Notes: generated from the letters alone by a model not told the origin. Shown: positions 41,880 to 52,503, counted from the first letter of the stretch. The stretch: 64,000 bases of DNA from JACVRW01 sp963837445 (GCA_963837445.1 CAWINK010000002.1:592179-656178), one strand, 5' to 3'. A program made the numbers and translations.

Positions 41880-42461
41880 CTAGGGAATTTCCGAGCCGGC
41901 GAGCGCCGCGACCTTCCAGGAACCGTCCTCCCGCCGCACGGGGATGACCTCCTCGGGAATCGCCTCGATCTCGATCAGCGCGAGGCCGCGGTCTCCCTCT
42001 ACGCGCGCGCCGGTCACCTCCACTCCGGCGATCCCCTCGCGGTACTGCGGCGCCTGGTCCGCCAGGAGAGACGAGAGGACGGCCGGGCAGCCCTTGCCCT
42101 CAAGCCGGCCCGATCGCGCCAGCGTGTCGATCAGCGCCTTTCGCGCGGGGCGCGCGAGCAGCGCGCAGGCCTGCGCGCCGTCGCCTACCGACTTTGCGGC
42201 GTAGAAGTCCTTGACGGCCGTCGCGATCGCGGTCTCGGCGTCGGCGTCCGCCTTGGTCCCGTAGCTCCTGACGCTCTCGCCCGGGCTCTGGGGGGCGGCA
42301 GTGTCCGTCCCGGCGGCCTGCCCCTGCCCGCCGTCACCGCCCGCGCGCGAGGCGCCAGGCTCGTCGTCGCCGGCGCAGGCGGGGGCGGACACAGCGAGCA
42401 GCGCCGCCGCAAGCAGCGCTCCCGCGATGCGAGGAGGCGGCCGGAGCGCCGCCCGCCTCAT
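41880..42461 (-). CDS. Predicted lipoprotein, unknown
   Basis: 193 residues. Signal RIAGALLAAALLAVSAPACAG with a lipobox-like APAC, a Gly/Ala/Gln linker, then a DUF4878-like cystatin/NTF2-fold domain: AVKDFYAAKSVGDGAQACALL, KGCPAVLSSLL, and a final strand pattern GSWKVAALAG typical of that fold. Its start overlaps the upstream large-protein gene (ATGA), so it is the last gene of the exported-protein operon. Confidence 0.78.
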   Translation of the reverse strand: MRRAALRPPPRIAGALLAAALLAVSAPACAGDDEPGASRAGGDGGQGQAAGTDTAAPQSPGESVRSYGTKADADAETAIATAVKDFYAAKSVGDGAQACALLARPARKALIDTLARSGRLEGKGCPAVLSSLLADQAPQYREGIAGVEVTGARVEGDRGLALIEIEAIPEEVIPVRREDGSWKVAALAGSEIP

Positions 42462-45400
42462 CGCTGTACGCGAACGCTGCGACCGGCTCGGCTACGGGCG
42501 ACCCTGGGATCGCCCGCGTAGCGCGCGACCACGCGTGCCATGCGCGTGTCGCTACAGCGGCTGCCCGTGCTGAGCGTCGTGCGCCACAGTCCGCGGCGGT
42601 TCGGCTTCGCGCTCCGCGAGACGCTCGCGCGCCCGCAGCGGACGGTCAGCCGCACGCGCCGCTTGGCCATGCGGTTGATCCGTCCGCTCACGGTCACGCG
42701 GTTGGCCTGCCAGGTGGCCTTGCTCACCCTCAGCGCGGCCTTCCGCTTCTTCTTTTTCTTCGCGCACGGCGTGCTGATCCGCACGGCCTGGTCGGCGCGC
42801 TTGCCGTTCTGGCCGTCCAGCTCGGCGTCGGCGATCTGGCCCCTGGGCCGGCGGCAGATGTTCTGCACCGCGACCAGGATGCCGCCCGCTCCGCCCTCGA
42901 GGCTCAGCTCGAAGCGGCTGACCGGGGCGTCCGGGATCGTCGAGAAGGTGCTCACCAGCTTGTCGTCCACGACGGTGCTCTGTGCCCGCAGGTCGAGCGC
43001 CACCTCCCCGCGCAGCGGGATCAGCAGCGTCGGCAGCGTCCGGATCAGCCTGCCCGTCTTCGGGTGCACGCGCACGTTCTTGACGAAGTGCACGGGCCCC
43101 TCGAGCGGCCTGTTCAGCACCGGCGTGTGAGCCACCGCATGCCCGACGATCGAGCTCGCCGGGCAGTCCACGCGCTGACCCGCCTCGAACTCGCAGAGGT
43201 CGTCCGACTGCGCGTTGAACGGATCGAGTGCCAGCGACAGCGGCAGCCTGACCTGGGCGGAGCGCAGGTTGGCCTGGTCCGGCCCCTGCGTCAACACCGC
43301 CCGCAGGCCGGGGTGCTTGCCGTCGGTCGTCTGCCCGCGGCCCGTGAGCCGCATGCGCAGCTTCGGCTTCAGTGGCAGCGAGGCGCAGTCGGCGGCCTGG
43401 AAGCGGTCCGTCCCCACGTGGACCGTACCGTCGGTCGACGTCAGCGTGGCCTTGATCTGCTTCTCGGCGCAGGAGGTCGGGTTGATCATGAACCCGGGCC
43501 GGTTGATGTCGACGTTGATGGAGCGGATCCGCAGCGGGACCCCCTCCAGGATGATCGGGATCGGATCCGAGATCACCGTCACGTGGGCGTCGGTCCGGTC
43601 GACGTGGATCGCCTGGCGGACGACGACAGTGCCGAGGTCATACGGCCCGGCGATCGCGCGCGCCACGACTGACAGCCCGAACGGCGCGCCCTTGTAGCCC
43701 TCTGTCAGGTACACCGAGCCGTGCTCGGGCGCGGTGAAGAACGGCTTGCTCCCCGCGCCCGCCCCGACGACCGTGGTGCCGACCTTCGACGCCGGGTCAC
43801 AGGTGCCGGCGTTCGCCTGCGCGTCCGGACACAGCGGGATACCCCTCACGCTCGCGATCAGACCGGTCGGCATCTCGAGCGTCACACCGCGCATGTACTG
43901 CTCGCCGTCGTCGCGGTTGATCCGCAGCACGAAGGGCGAGAACGCACCCGCCTTCGGGTTGGTGGTGCCGGCCGCGACGGCGGGCGCGAAGCCCGTGACC
44001 CCGGGACAGTCGATGTTGAAGGTGTCGCTCGGATGGGCGATCAATGGCCGGGTCCGCCACGCGCGCCGCGGGGTGCTCGGGATAGGCGGAGTACGGCGTG
44101 AGCGACGACTCCACGACCTTCAGCCCGCAGGTCGGCGGGTTCGCGAGCGGCGCCCTTGGCCCGGCCTTGAAGCGGAGCCTGAAGCTCGTGAACGGCAGCT
44201 GCGGGTTGTTGTCGAAGGTCGTCGTCAGGCGTCCCGTCACCGGGTCCGGATCCACGTGGCCCGGCAGCTTCACGATGAAGCCCGGCCCCTTCGCGACTAT
44301 GTAGATCGCAAGCAGCGAATTGAACGGATTGTCGTTCTGCTTGGCGACGAACACCGACCCCTTCAAGGGCTGGTCGAGCAGCGGCGTGTCGACCTCCACC
44401 GAACCGATCTTCGACTCCTCCGGACAGGACGCGTCGGCGCGGCTGTCCAAGCCGACCTCCGCCGGCGAGCACGCCTTCAGGCCGTCGGCCGACGACGGGT
44501 TCACGGTCATCCCCTCTGGGAGCGTCACGACGGCCTTCTCCAGGTGCGCCGACGCGAGCCCGTCCGGGTTCTCGTTCTGCGGGATGCGCACTTCCACGTC
44601 GAGACCCGTCGGCGAATCTGCCTGGGTCGACGTCGGCTGGATCCTGATAGACGGGTCGAACGGAAGGTCCTCGCAGCCGGTCATGGCCGGTCCGGTGTAG
44701 GAATCGCTGTCAGTGCTCCCGTTCCACGACCGGACGTGCACATCGGTCCGCAGCGGTCCAACCGAGCAGTCGGTCGGGTTCGTCAGGAACGGGACCCTCG
44801 GCGTGCCGGCGGGGTTCGTGCAGGTCGGATCGACGGTGTCGAAGCACGCGGCCGGGCTTCCGTTCGGGTGGAGCCCGCGATCAGCGTCATGGCTGGGATC
44901 GGCGGGAACACCCCAGAAGGTGACCCTCACACCGCCGAGGTCGACGGCCTGATTGATGCCCCGCGAGCTGACCGTAATCCCGTAGTCGCCGTCGCTGCGC
45001 AGCTCCGGCTCCATCGTCACGGTGGGGCCGACGGCGGTGTTGAACGCGAACAGAGCCGGTAGGTCTGGCGGCGGCTCGATGTTGTAGACCGGAACGCGAG
45101 CGCGTCCGGCCCTCGAGGTGAAGATGTCTACGAAGCCGACCTGCGTGCTGTCCGGGCATCCGAAGACCCCTTGGCGCTCCGGCGTTACGGTGATGAGCTG
45201 CTGGAACGGGCACCGCGGGACCGCGGTCGGGTCGCCCACGAAGCCGGGCGGCAGGTCGACCTGCACCTCGCGCGCCTGCTCGTCCGGCGTCGGCCGGTCC
45301 CGGGTGTCGAGGCGCCGGTTGAAGTCGAGCCGCGTGGTGAACGAGGCGGGATGCTCGCCGGCCCGGTCGGCCACGTCGCCGTTCTCACGCAACATCGGCA

Positions 45401-45920
45401 GCTCCAGGCTGCCCGACAGGATCCCGAACCCGGCCGGGGTGCCGCTCACCGTGAACTCCCGGACCGTCGTGGCCGGCGCGCTCGCGCCTCCCCCATCGGC
45501 CGTCATCGTCACCGACTGCGTGCCCGACAAACCCGGTGCCACCTGGACGGCGATCTGCACGTCCTGCGCCTGACGGCTTACTATTGGGTCAGTCGTGGAG
45601 CAGGTCACCGTGGACGTTCCGGTGCCCAAGCAGGTCCAGGCCACCGGATTAGAACCGGCGCCATGAACCACTCCGCCGTCCGCGTCCGTGGCCGTCACCC
45701 CGGCGGGGAGGGTTGTGGTGACCGTGACCGGGCTGCTCGAGGCATCGCCCCTGTTCTTGATCTCGCCGTAGAAGAATCCGGCGCCACCGGGAGGCAGGTG
45801 GGCCGGCGCCCACGCCGCCTCAATCTCCCAGACCGGCGCGGCCGCGGCGGAGGCAGGCACGGCCATGAAGCTCGCAATGACAGCGGCCAACAGGACGCAA
45901 CGTGTCAGCTTCCCGCCCAT
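42458..45920 (-). CDS. Very large exported beta-rich protein, one frameshift
   Basis: About 1,153 residues after correction. Signal peptide (LLAAVIASFMAVPASAAAAPVW), then a DUF11/CARDB-like repeat (YGEIKNRGDASSSPVTVTTT), followed by extended beta-rich sequence with recurring Cys (VPRCPFQQL, FGCPDSTQVG, DCSVGPL) and repeated blocks such as KACSPAEVGLDS / CPEESKIGSVEV. The C-terminus is very basic with KKKKKRK. The frame shifts near 44040-44046: the upstream frame runs into nonsense, and the downstream frame resumes with HPSDTFNIDCPG. A one-base insertion explains it. Starts one base after the NHL protein stop. Confidence 0.75.
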
Positions 45921-45921
45921 T

Positions 45922-48900
45922 TCAGCTCCTCCCCCCCGCGCGTCGCAGGCGCAGCGTCATGCCTCTCGGCTCACGCACGCCGGCGAACCGCACCGACAAC
46001 GACACGCCCAGCTTCCTCCTGCGGGCGAGCTGGCGGCGCGACCCCTTCGATAGCTGTAGCGGCACGCCCACGGTGCCGGCCTTGGTCGCGCGCTTCGAGC
46101 TCCTGTCAACGACGCGGTTGCGCTTGCCCATCTTCGCCCTGGCGGTGAGCGACAGCCTGCCTGCGCGGTTCACCTTCACCGGCAGCATCACCCTGCCGCC
46201 ACGAGCGAGCTTCGCCAACTGAGCCTTCGACAGGCGTCGTATGACAAAGCTCGGGCGCTCGCCGGGCTCGAGATTCCCGAAGCCGCCGAAGACGTCACTG
46301 AACGGATCCATCAGCGCGGGATCGCCGGCCGGCGTGCCCTGGCACTCGTCCCCCTGACACGGTGTACCGGTGGACGGGCGCGGGTCGGGCAGGCCGCCGC
46401 CCACGCGGGCGACGTAGGTGTCCCGCAGGTTGTCCTCGTCCCAGGGCACGATCCGCTCCCTGGTCCCGAAGAAGACGCGGTCACCATTCGCGCTCGCATC
46501 GATGAACATCGACTTGTCCCCGCTCTGTCCGGAAGAGATCAGGTGCGGCGCGCCCCCCTCCCATGCGTAGACGTCGATGAGACCGTTGGTGTCCTCGGGC
46601 ACCAGCCTGCTGTCGGTCTCGAAGAAGGCGTGCGCCCCGTCGTCCGAGAGGATCCTGGGCGCGGGATTGCCGAGGATGGTGGAGGCCGTTCGTAGCGGCT
46701 CGCCGCTGCTGCGGAGGGATGTCTGCGTGCCAGGCCCGCCGAGCGAGCTCGCTGCCGGGCAGGAGGCGCAGACGAGCTGGTCGGCCGCGAAGTCATACAG
46801 ATAGGCCTGCGGCTGACCGCCGTTGCCATCGGCGGTCAGCGGGATGCTCGACATGAAGATGACGCTTCTTCCATTCGCCGAGACCTTTCTCTTGGCCCGA
46901 TTTTTCTGGACAATGCTCGTCACCTCGATGTCCCTCTCGCTGAGCGTGGGATTCGAGAGACCGCCCCCGATGTAGCGGACGCCTTCATCCTCATCCCAGA
47001 CGTAGAACTTGATGTCGGCCGGGGTGGCGTCCTCGCCGGGAACGATCTGGTTCTTGGCGGCGAAGTACACGCGAGACCCGTCGTCACTCGCCCCCAGGAC
47101 GCCGAGCACGCTGGCGCCGGTGGGTGGGCGCGGATCGAGATCCCGCGAAATCAACGTCAGGTTGTCGTGGTTCTCGGGGTCGGCGCTGTGGGTGTACATG
47201 TAGAGGTCTTGGCCGACGGCGGTTCCTGGCGGGCTGTTGTCCTCGTCGACCAGCGGGTCTCTGGTTGTAAAGAAGACCCGTGACCCGTCGGATGACGCGG
47301 CTCCGAACCGCGGCGCGTCGGCCGTGCTGCCCACACACATCGCGCCCGGCGGTCCGCACGGATCCTGCAGCGAGTTCTCCTCCGCGGCCACCCCGACCGT
47401 ATTCCCGCCCGAGCGCCGGAACAGCGTTAGGTTCGTGCCGGCCGTCTGAGGCGGAGGATTGCCCACGATGTCCCAACCGGTGAAGAACACCACCGAGCCG
47501 TCATCTGAGATCGAGTTGTCGAGGAGCTGAGTACCGAGGATGCCGCCCCCGGCGTTCCCCGTGGTCGGGGTGCCGCCCGCCGGACCACCGGCGGCGACGC
47601 TCGCGAGCTCGAACTGGCCATCCCGCCAGAGGTAGAGCTTTTGAGCGAGGTTGGGCCCGTCCCGCGGAACGTCGGCGGCATCCGGCGTCAGCTCGCCGCG
47701 GCTCTCGATCAGCACCGCTGAGAGGTCGGGGCTTGCGTCGGTCGCGACGATGTTCTCGAGGGCGCTGGTGCAGGCGCCGTTGCTGATTGCCGGATCGGAG
47801 TGAGCGATGAACTCGTAGGTACGGGCCTCGAGGTCGCGCACATAGGCATTGCATTCCTCGGCAACCGCGCCGCTGTCGAGGACGGCCTGCGTAGTGACCA
47901 CGGCGCGCGAGAGATCCTCGGACATGAAGTAGACGTTCGGCTCATCGGTGCCAGCGGTCGGCTCCCTCGGCGGGAGCACGGGAGTGGACAGCCATGCGGT
48001 GGGCTGACGACGCGCCCGGTACACGCTCCCGACTATGCCCGTGCCGTCTGCATCGTCGTAGGCCTGGGATGCCGTGTAGACCACCTCGTCGCCGGTGGGT
48101 GATGCGAAGCCGGTTTGTCCGTTGCTTGTCCCCTGGGTGTCCCCCCCGTTCTTGTCCTCCGGGGAAACCTTCTCGTACGCCCGCGCGGGCAGACCGGAGG
48201 CGGGAAGGGTGGTGAAGGTCCCGTCCGGACCCTGGGTCTCGCCGGTCCCGTTGGCGGCCACGAGCCGGAAGTGGTAGGTCGTGTTCGGCGCGAGACCGGA
48301 GATCGGCTCCTCGACCGACTGCACGGCGTCGCCCGAGCCAATGTTGCCGTCCGGGACGGGGGCGAAGCCGCCGTAGCTGTCGGTGAGGCCGTACTCGAAG
48401 CGGTACGTCGTCTCCTGTCCGTGCGGGTGGATCCGCCCGCGCAGCGTCGCCGTGGTGGAGCCCGGCTCCGCGCCGCTGGTCACGATCGTCGGCCGTGCCG
48501 GAGGCGTACTGAAGAGAGCCTCCGCCGACGTGTCGGTACCCGCGCCGAACGGCTTGCTGGCGACCAGGCGCACCCGGTAGTCGGTGCCCGGCTCCAGCGG
48601 GGCGACCGGGAGGCTGACCTCCACCGGGTCGTCGCCCGCGCCCGCGTCGACGTCGGAGGTGGGCGCGCTGGTCCAGGTGAGCCCGTCGGTGCCGTACTCG
48701 AAGTGGTACCCCGTGCTGGAACCGTTCGGGTCGACCGTCCCGTTGAAGGTGGCGCTGTCGGGAGTGATGTCTGTGACGGGTGCGATCGCCGCCTCGGGGG
48801 CGGCGACGTTGTCGAGCACGTAGACGCGATGGGGACCGCTGCCTGCGGGTGAGGTCGAGGAGACCATGATCTGCCCGTCAGAGGTGTCGATGCCGACGCC

Positions 48901-49962
48901 GTTCGGGGTCAGGCCCGACCCCGACATGTGGGTGTCGACAACCTCGAGGGTCGTCGTGTCGAGCTCCTGGATCCCGAGATTTGCGCGGCTGATGAGGAGG
49001 TGGTCGTTACTCGGGTCGACCTCCATCGAGGTGGTGACGGTCGAGATGAGTGGCGGAACGCCGATCGGGCTCAGCAGTAGGGCGGCAGCCGTGGCCTGGG
49101 TGGTGTCGAAGCGCATCACCCGGCCACTGGAGTTCGAGTCGCTGGCGTAGACGATCCCCGCGGAGTCGGCGGCGATGTGGATCGGCTGATTGCTGCCGAA
49201 ACGGCCGTTGTTGGTGCCCGGCGTGGTGAGGCCGGACTGGCACGTGCTCGCGGACGTGCAGATCTCGAACGCGCTCGCCCCCGTGTCGACCCCCCACCCC
49301 CACGCGCGCACGAAATCGCCGTCGGACTCGAACTGCTGGACCCGGCGGTTGCCGGGGTCGGCGACGAAGACGTCCCCGCTGCCAGGGGCGACCGCGATCC
49401 CATTGCTCGCGGTGGTGCTGGCGGCGAACTGGCCCGCCCCGGCGCCGGTGGTCCCCCATGAGCGGACGAAGCCGCCGCTGGAGCTGAACTGCTGTACGCG
49501 GCGGTTGTCGCGATCGCGCACGTAGAGATCGCCGGTCGCCTGGTTGACCGCGATGCCTTGCGGGTTGTCGAACATTCCGTCGGTGGTGCCGGCGATGCCA
49601 GCCTGGCAACCGGCGGTGCATGTCTGACCCACGGCAGCGCCGTCATCGACTCCACCGCCCCAGGTGCGGACGAATGCCATATTGGAGTCGAACTGCTGGA
49701 TGCGGTGGTTCACGTCCTCGACGACGTAGATGTCGTCGGTGCCGGGGTTGAGGGCCGTGCCGTTGTAGACGGCGACGTCACGCGGTGTCTCGAACTGGCC
49801 GTCGCCACTGCCCCGCTCCCCAAAAAAGGACTCGACGCCCTTCCCGGCCACGGCAAGCGAAATGCCCAGCGCCAGCAGGAGCGCGCAGGAGACCGCCAGC
49901 ACCACCGGCAGCTTCCCCCACTCTCTAGATGCCCGGCCCCGCAACGCCCAACGGTCGCCCAT
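45922..49962 (-). CDS. Very large exported NHL / fibronectin-III / beta-propeller protein
   Basis: 1,346 residues. ATG at 49962 follows a GGGGAGGGG ribosome-binding site; the longer frame to 50070 is rejected. N-terminal membrane or signal segment (LPVVLAVSCALLLALGISLAV). Then NHL repeats (about 45-330: GQFETPRDVAVYNG, NHRIQQFDS, NRRVQQFSSSGGFVRSW), two Fn3-like domains (about 380-560: ATFNGTVDPNGSSTGYHFEYG, TTYHFRLVAANGTGETQG), and TolB/WD40-like repeats with many DDGS(V/R)VFF segments up to about 1,230. A basic C-terminal domain closes it. Likely a cell-surface or secreted protein. First gene of the exported-protein operon. Confidence 0.85.
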   Translation of the reverse strand: MGDRWALRGRASREWGKLPVVLAVSCALLLALGISLAVAGKGVESFFGERGSGDGQFETPRDVAVYNGTALNPGTDDIYVVEDVNHRIQQFDSNMAFVRTWGGGVDDGAAVGQTCTAGCQAGIAGTTDGMFDNPQGIAVNQATGDLYVRDRDNRRVQQFSSSGGFVRSWGTTGAGAGQFAASTTASNGIAVAPGSGDVFVADPGNRRVQQFESDGDFVRAWGWGVDTGASAFEICTSASTCQSGLTTPGTNNGRFGSNQPIHIAADSAGIVYASDSNSSGRVMRFDTTQATAAALLLSPIGVPPLISTVTTSMEVDPSNDHLLISRANLGIQELDTTTLEVVDTHMSGSGLTPNGVGIDTSDGQIMVSSTSPAGSGPHRVYVLDNVAAPEAAIAPVTDITPDSATFNGTVDPNGSSTGYHFEYGTDGLTWTSAPTSDVDAGAGDDPVEVSLPVAPLEPGTDYRVRLVASKPFGAGTDTSAEALFSTPPARPTIVTSGAEPGSTTATLRGRIHPHGQETTYRFEYGLTDSYGGFAPVPDGNIGSGDAVQSVEEPISGLAPNTTYHFRLVAANGTGETQGPDGTFTTLPASGLPARAYEKVSPEDKNGGDTQGTSNGQTGFASPTGDEVVYTASQAYDDADGTGIVGSVYRARRQPTAWLSTPVLPPREPTAGTDEPNVYFMSEDLSRAVVTTQAVLDSGAVAEECNAYVRDLEARTYEFIAHSDPAISNGACTSALENIVATDASPDLSAVLIESRGELTPDAADVPRDGPNLAQKLYLWRDGQFELASVAAGGPAGGTPTTGNAGGGILGTQLLDNSISDDGSVVFFTGWDIVGNPPPQTAGTNLTLFRRSGGNTVGVAAEENSLQDPCGPPGAMCVGSTADAPRFGAASSDGSRVFFTTRDPLVDEDNSPPGTAVGQDLYMYTHSADPENHDNLTLISRDLDPRPPTGASVLGVLGASDDGSRVYFAAKNQIVPGEDATPADIKFYVWDEDEGVRYIGGGLSNPTLSERDIEVTSIVQKNRAKRKVSANGRSVIFMSSIPLTADGNGGQPQAYLYDFAADQLVCASCPAASSLGGPGTQTSLRSSGEPLRTASTILGNPAPRILSDDGAHAFFETDSRLVPEDTNGLIDVYAWEGGAPHLISSGQSGDKSMFIDASANGDRVFFGTRERIVPWDEDNLRDTYVARVGGGLPDPRPSTGTPCQGDECQGTPAGDPALMDPFSDVFGGFGNLEPGERPSFVIRRLSKAQLAKLARGGRVMLPVKVNRAGRLSLTARAKMGKRNRVVDRSSKRATKAGTVGVPLQLSKGSRRQLARRRKLGVSLSVRFAGVREPRGMTLRLRRAGGRS

Positions 49963-50061
49963 CAAGCCCCTCCCCCTCTCAGTGCCACCTTCGGCTTCTC
50001 GTCCTGTCTCCCGATGTGCCGGACGACCGAAGGACACTGCGTTTTCCAAATCGCGCGGCAT

Positions 50062-50080
50062 CGTAAACAAACCGTTCTAC
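50062..50080. promoter_or_regulatory. Possible operator of the TAGAAAC family upstream of the NHL operon
   Basis: Reads GTAAACAAACC followed by GTTCTAC, an imperfect dyad with a spacer one base shorter than the consensus. About 100 bases upstream of the NHL protein start in an AT-richer patch. Weak on its own. Confidence 0.3.
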
Positions 50081-50182
50081 ATATGCAAGCCGGTACGACA
50101 AGGGCTCGCCACCATGGCGTCTCAGCCGACCTCGCATGGGAACCGCAGGAGCCCTTCTGCCCTGGGGCGGCTCCAAAACTCA

Positions 50183-50215
50183 GACGGCCTCGGCCCGAAT
50201 CGGGCCGAGGCCGTC
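50183..50215 (-). terminator. Strong hairpin terminator after the 50246-50788 gene
   Basis: Fifteen-base-pair perfect stem GACGGCCTCGGCCCG / CGGGCCGAGGCCGTC with an AAT loop. On the minus strand it is followed by TGAGTTTTGG. Located 31 bases past the stop of the secreted-protein gene. Confidence 0.75.
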
Positions 50216-50245
50216 CGTACCGGCCCTTGGCGCGTTCGCCCTAGG

Positions 50246-50788
50246 TCAGTGCACCTCGCAGCGCAGGACGTTGTTGAAGTCGCCGAAGCCCTCGAGCGCA
50301 GCCGCGGCTGAGAATGCCGCGCCGGCGGGCGAGTGGGTGCCGGTGACCTCGCAGACCACCTCGTCGGCGCCCTGTACCGAGAGGGTGCCCGAAAAGCCCA
50401 GCACTTGATTCGGCGGTAGGGAGCCCCCGGAGACCGGCACCGTGTTGGAGCCGTCGCGCGAGAAGAGAACCTCGCCGGTGGCCTTGTCACGCACGGTCAG
50501 GTGGAATTCCGTGTGCCAATCCGTGCCCTGAAGGGCAGCGTAGACCTGCACGAATCCGCTGGTGATGTTCGCCGTGCCGTCCGACACCGTCAGGTCGCAG
50601 CTGGCGTTATTGACCCAGGTGCTGATGTTGCAGGAGTCCGCCGCCGGCGCGAAGTCGGGCCCCTGGCATTCGGCACCGGATATGTGCTCGACCGAGCAGC
50701 CGTTCGGCTGCGTCGGCGCCGTCTGGGCAACGGGTACGGCGACCGCCAGGGCGCATAGCGCCACGACTACCAAAGCGAGCCGCTTCAT
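50246..50788 (-). CDS. Secreted protein, unknown family
   Basis: 180 residues from the ATG at 50788, which follows GGGGAGGA. Signal KRLALVVVALCALAVAVPVAQT and a mature beta-rich domain with Cys in NGCSVEHI, ECQGPDF, DSCNIST and ASCDLTV, and the final VLRCEVH. Not recognised. It has a perfect TAGAAAC palindrome 67 bases upstream and a strong terminator downstream, so it is a single-gene unit, divergent from the tandem secreted family. Confidence 0.75.
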   Translation of the reverse strand: MKRLALVVVALCALAVAVPVAQTAPTQPNGCSVEHISGAECQGPDFAPAADSCNISTWVNNASCDLTVSDGTANITSGFVQVYAALQGTDWHTEFHLTVRDKATGEVLFSRDGSNTVPVSGGSLPPNQVLGFSGTLSVQGADEVVCEVTGTHSPAGAAFSAAAALEGFGDFNNVLRCEVH

Positions 50789-51127
50789 GAATTGATCCTC
50801 CCCCGATAGTGCCTGCGCCACCCAGTTCGCGGCTGGTGTCCTCGCCCGCGTGGGTAGAAACAAGCGGGTTTCTAACCGCGTGGAGCATACCCACATCCGC
50901 GTGCATATGAACACCGGCCTGCCACATCAGCGCGCTCCGGCGCTAGCGGAGTTGGACATTCCGGAGGCCGATCTCGTGCTTAAACACGCTCGTGTTTAGA
51001 AATCGCAGACCTGGAAATGTTCCTCTCGTCGGAGGAATGTAAGGATGGCCTGGCGTGCTTGCGTCATCGGCCATCGCAAGGGGTGGGCTCGCTGGGGGAG
51101 CCCCCGCACACGGAAGGAAGGTGCCGT
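50789..51127. promoter_or_regulatory. Divergent intergenic region with two palindromes
   Basis: 339 bases without a gene. A perfect TAGAAAC-N6-GTTTCTA dyad lies at 50855-50874 facing the minus-strand secreted gene. A second palindrome, TAAACACG-N2-CGTGTTTA, lies at 50981-50998 on the plus-strand side. The last 85 bases form a leader duplicated upstream of the third tandem copy (52553-52638) with a GGGCTC / GAGCCC hairpin. No other structure seen. Confidence 0.6.
50855..50874. promoter_or_regulatory. Perfect operator palindrome TAGAAAC-N6-GTTTCTA
   Basis: Both seven-base arms are exact inverted copies with spacer AAGCGG. On the minus strand the motif plus flank reads TGTTTCTACCCACGC, nearly identical to the flank of the site at 55110 (TGTTTCTACCTACGC), which also precedes a minus-strand gene. 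The best example of the family. Confidence 0.7.
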
Positions 51128-51775
51128 ATGTCAAACCTAAAGAGGCTGTCACTGCTGACGGCCGTGGCGCTGGCGGTGATCGGCTACACCGCGGTACCGG
51201 CGTCGGCCGACATCCTGAGTGGAGGAGAATTCGGATCGGTCTACAGCGACTGCGTTTCCGATGATCCCAATCCCCCGATTCCGCTGGACTGCCCCATCAA
51301 GGGCGTCCGTGACGGGGCCGCTCCAACGCTCCAGGCGGGAAACACCACGATCACCTGCCAGACGGCGAACACCGACGGGATTATGGACGGCGCCGCTCCG
51401 GCGACAGCCGTGCTCAATTTCTCGTGGGGCACATGCACGACGCAGGGCGCCGTGCCGTGCTCCGTCAATAACATCACTGGCGTTGACGTCAGCATCAGCG
51501 AGGCGAACGCTCCCTCGGCGACGATCACCAATACGGAGACGGCCGGCACGACCATCACGTGTGGCCTCGTCTTCGTCTGCAACGCGAGCTCGGACCCGTC
51601 GACCACTCCGGTGACGGCCGAGGTCGATCAGGCGACGCAGGTCGCGACCATCAGCGACACGGTGGCTGTGACTGGCAGCGTCGGGTGCCCAACCAGTGGC
51701 ACCGGCACGTGGAACGCGCAGTACCTGATCACGGATGACAACGACCAGGATCTCGACCTATGGGCAACCGGCTAA
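51128..51775 (+). CDS. Tandem secreted protein, copy 1
   Basis: 215 residues. Signal peptide to VPASADI, then an acidic Thr/Ala-rich beta-domain with Cys in YSDCVS, DCPIKGV, TITCQTAN, GTCTTQGAVPCSV, TITCGL, VFVCN and VGCPTSG, giving several possible disulfides. It ends in ITDDNDQDLDLWATG. ATG at 51128 has GGAAGGAAGGTG just upstream. Family not recognised. Followed by a rho-independent terminator, so it can be transcribed as a single gene from the promoter region holding the 50981 palindrome. Confidence 0.78.
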   Translation: MSNLKRLSLLTAVALAVIGYTAVPASADILSGGEFGSVYSDCVSDDPNPPIPLDCPIKGVRDGAAPTLQAGNTTITCQTANTDGIMDGAAPATAVLNFSWGTCTTQGAVPCSVNNITGVDVSISEANAPSATITNTETAGTTITCGLVFVCNASSDPSTTPVTAEVDQATQVATISDTVAVTGSVGCPTSGTGTWNAQYLITDDNDQDLDLWATG

Positions 51776-51819
51776 GCGAGGGCTTAGCTGCGAACGTCCG
51801 ACTCATCGGATGATCGAGC

Positions 51820-51852
51820 GGCCGCGCCGGCTTTGCCGGCGCGGCCGTTTTT
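51820..51852 (+). terminator. Rho-independent terminator after copy 1 / leader of copy 2
   Basis: Perfect 12-base-pair stem GGCCGCGCCGGC / GCCGGCGCGGCC with a TTT loop, followed by GTTTTT. The best intrinsic terminator in the window. It ends copy 1 transcription and lies 33 bases before the copy 2 start. Confidence 0.88.
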
Positions 51853-51884
51853 CGTTCTCCCAGCCGTAAAGAAGGTGCGCATAG

Positions 51885-52503
51885 ATGAACCTCAAGAGGC
51901 TGTCATTGCTGACTGCCCTCCCGCTGGCGGTGGTCGGCTACGCCGCGGTACCGGCGTCGGCCGACATCGTGAGTCCAGGCCCGGGCGGATCGGTGTACCA
52001 GGGCCCCATCAAGGGTGTCCGTACAGGGGCCGCTCCAACACTCCACGGTGGGAAGCACCACGATCACCTGCCAGACGGCGGATATCGACGGACTCATGGA
52101 CGGCGATGACCGCTGCAGGACCGGCGACCGCCGAGCTCAATTTCCGTGGGACGGATGCACGACAAGGCGCCTCGACGTGCTCCTTCAATGACATCACTGG
52201 CGCTGTCCGTCGAGATCACCGAGGGGAACGCTCCCTCGGCTACGATCAGCAGTGCGGAGACGGTCGGGACGACCATGACGTGTGGCCTCGTCTGTCGTCT
52301 GCAACGCGAGCTCGAATCCGGCGACCACTCCGGTGACGGCAGAGTTCGATCAGGCGTCGCAGGTCGCGACCTTCGCCGACACGCTGACTGTGTCTGGCAG
52401 CGTCGGGTGCCCGGCCAGTGGCACCGGCACGTGGAATGCGCAGTACCTGATCACGGATGACGCCGACAAGGATCTCGACCTATGGGCAACCGGAAGCCCT
52501 GAG
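51885..52503 (+). pseudogene. Tandem secreted protein, copy 2, multiply frameshifted
   Basis: Starts well (MNLKRLSLLTALPLAVVGYAA), then loses frame near 52047. The family sequence is recovered only by changing frame about six times: ITCQTADIDGLMDG-like, GPATAELNF, GASTCSFNDITG, VEITEGNAPSATI, and finally NASSNPATTPVTAEFDQASQ. It also lacks the usual stop, so its last open frame runs into copy 3. This number of lesions in a few hundred bases exceeds the single insertions seen elsewhere and indicates real decay. Confidence 0.8.

Noticed and set aside
42458..44044. Separate 528-residue gene
   Set aside because: It continues the preceding large protein in a shifted frame, with no ribosome-binding site at its TTG; treated as one frameshifted gene.
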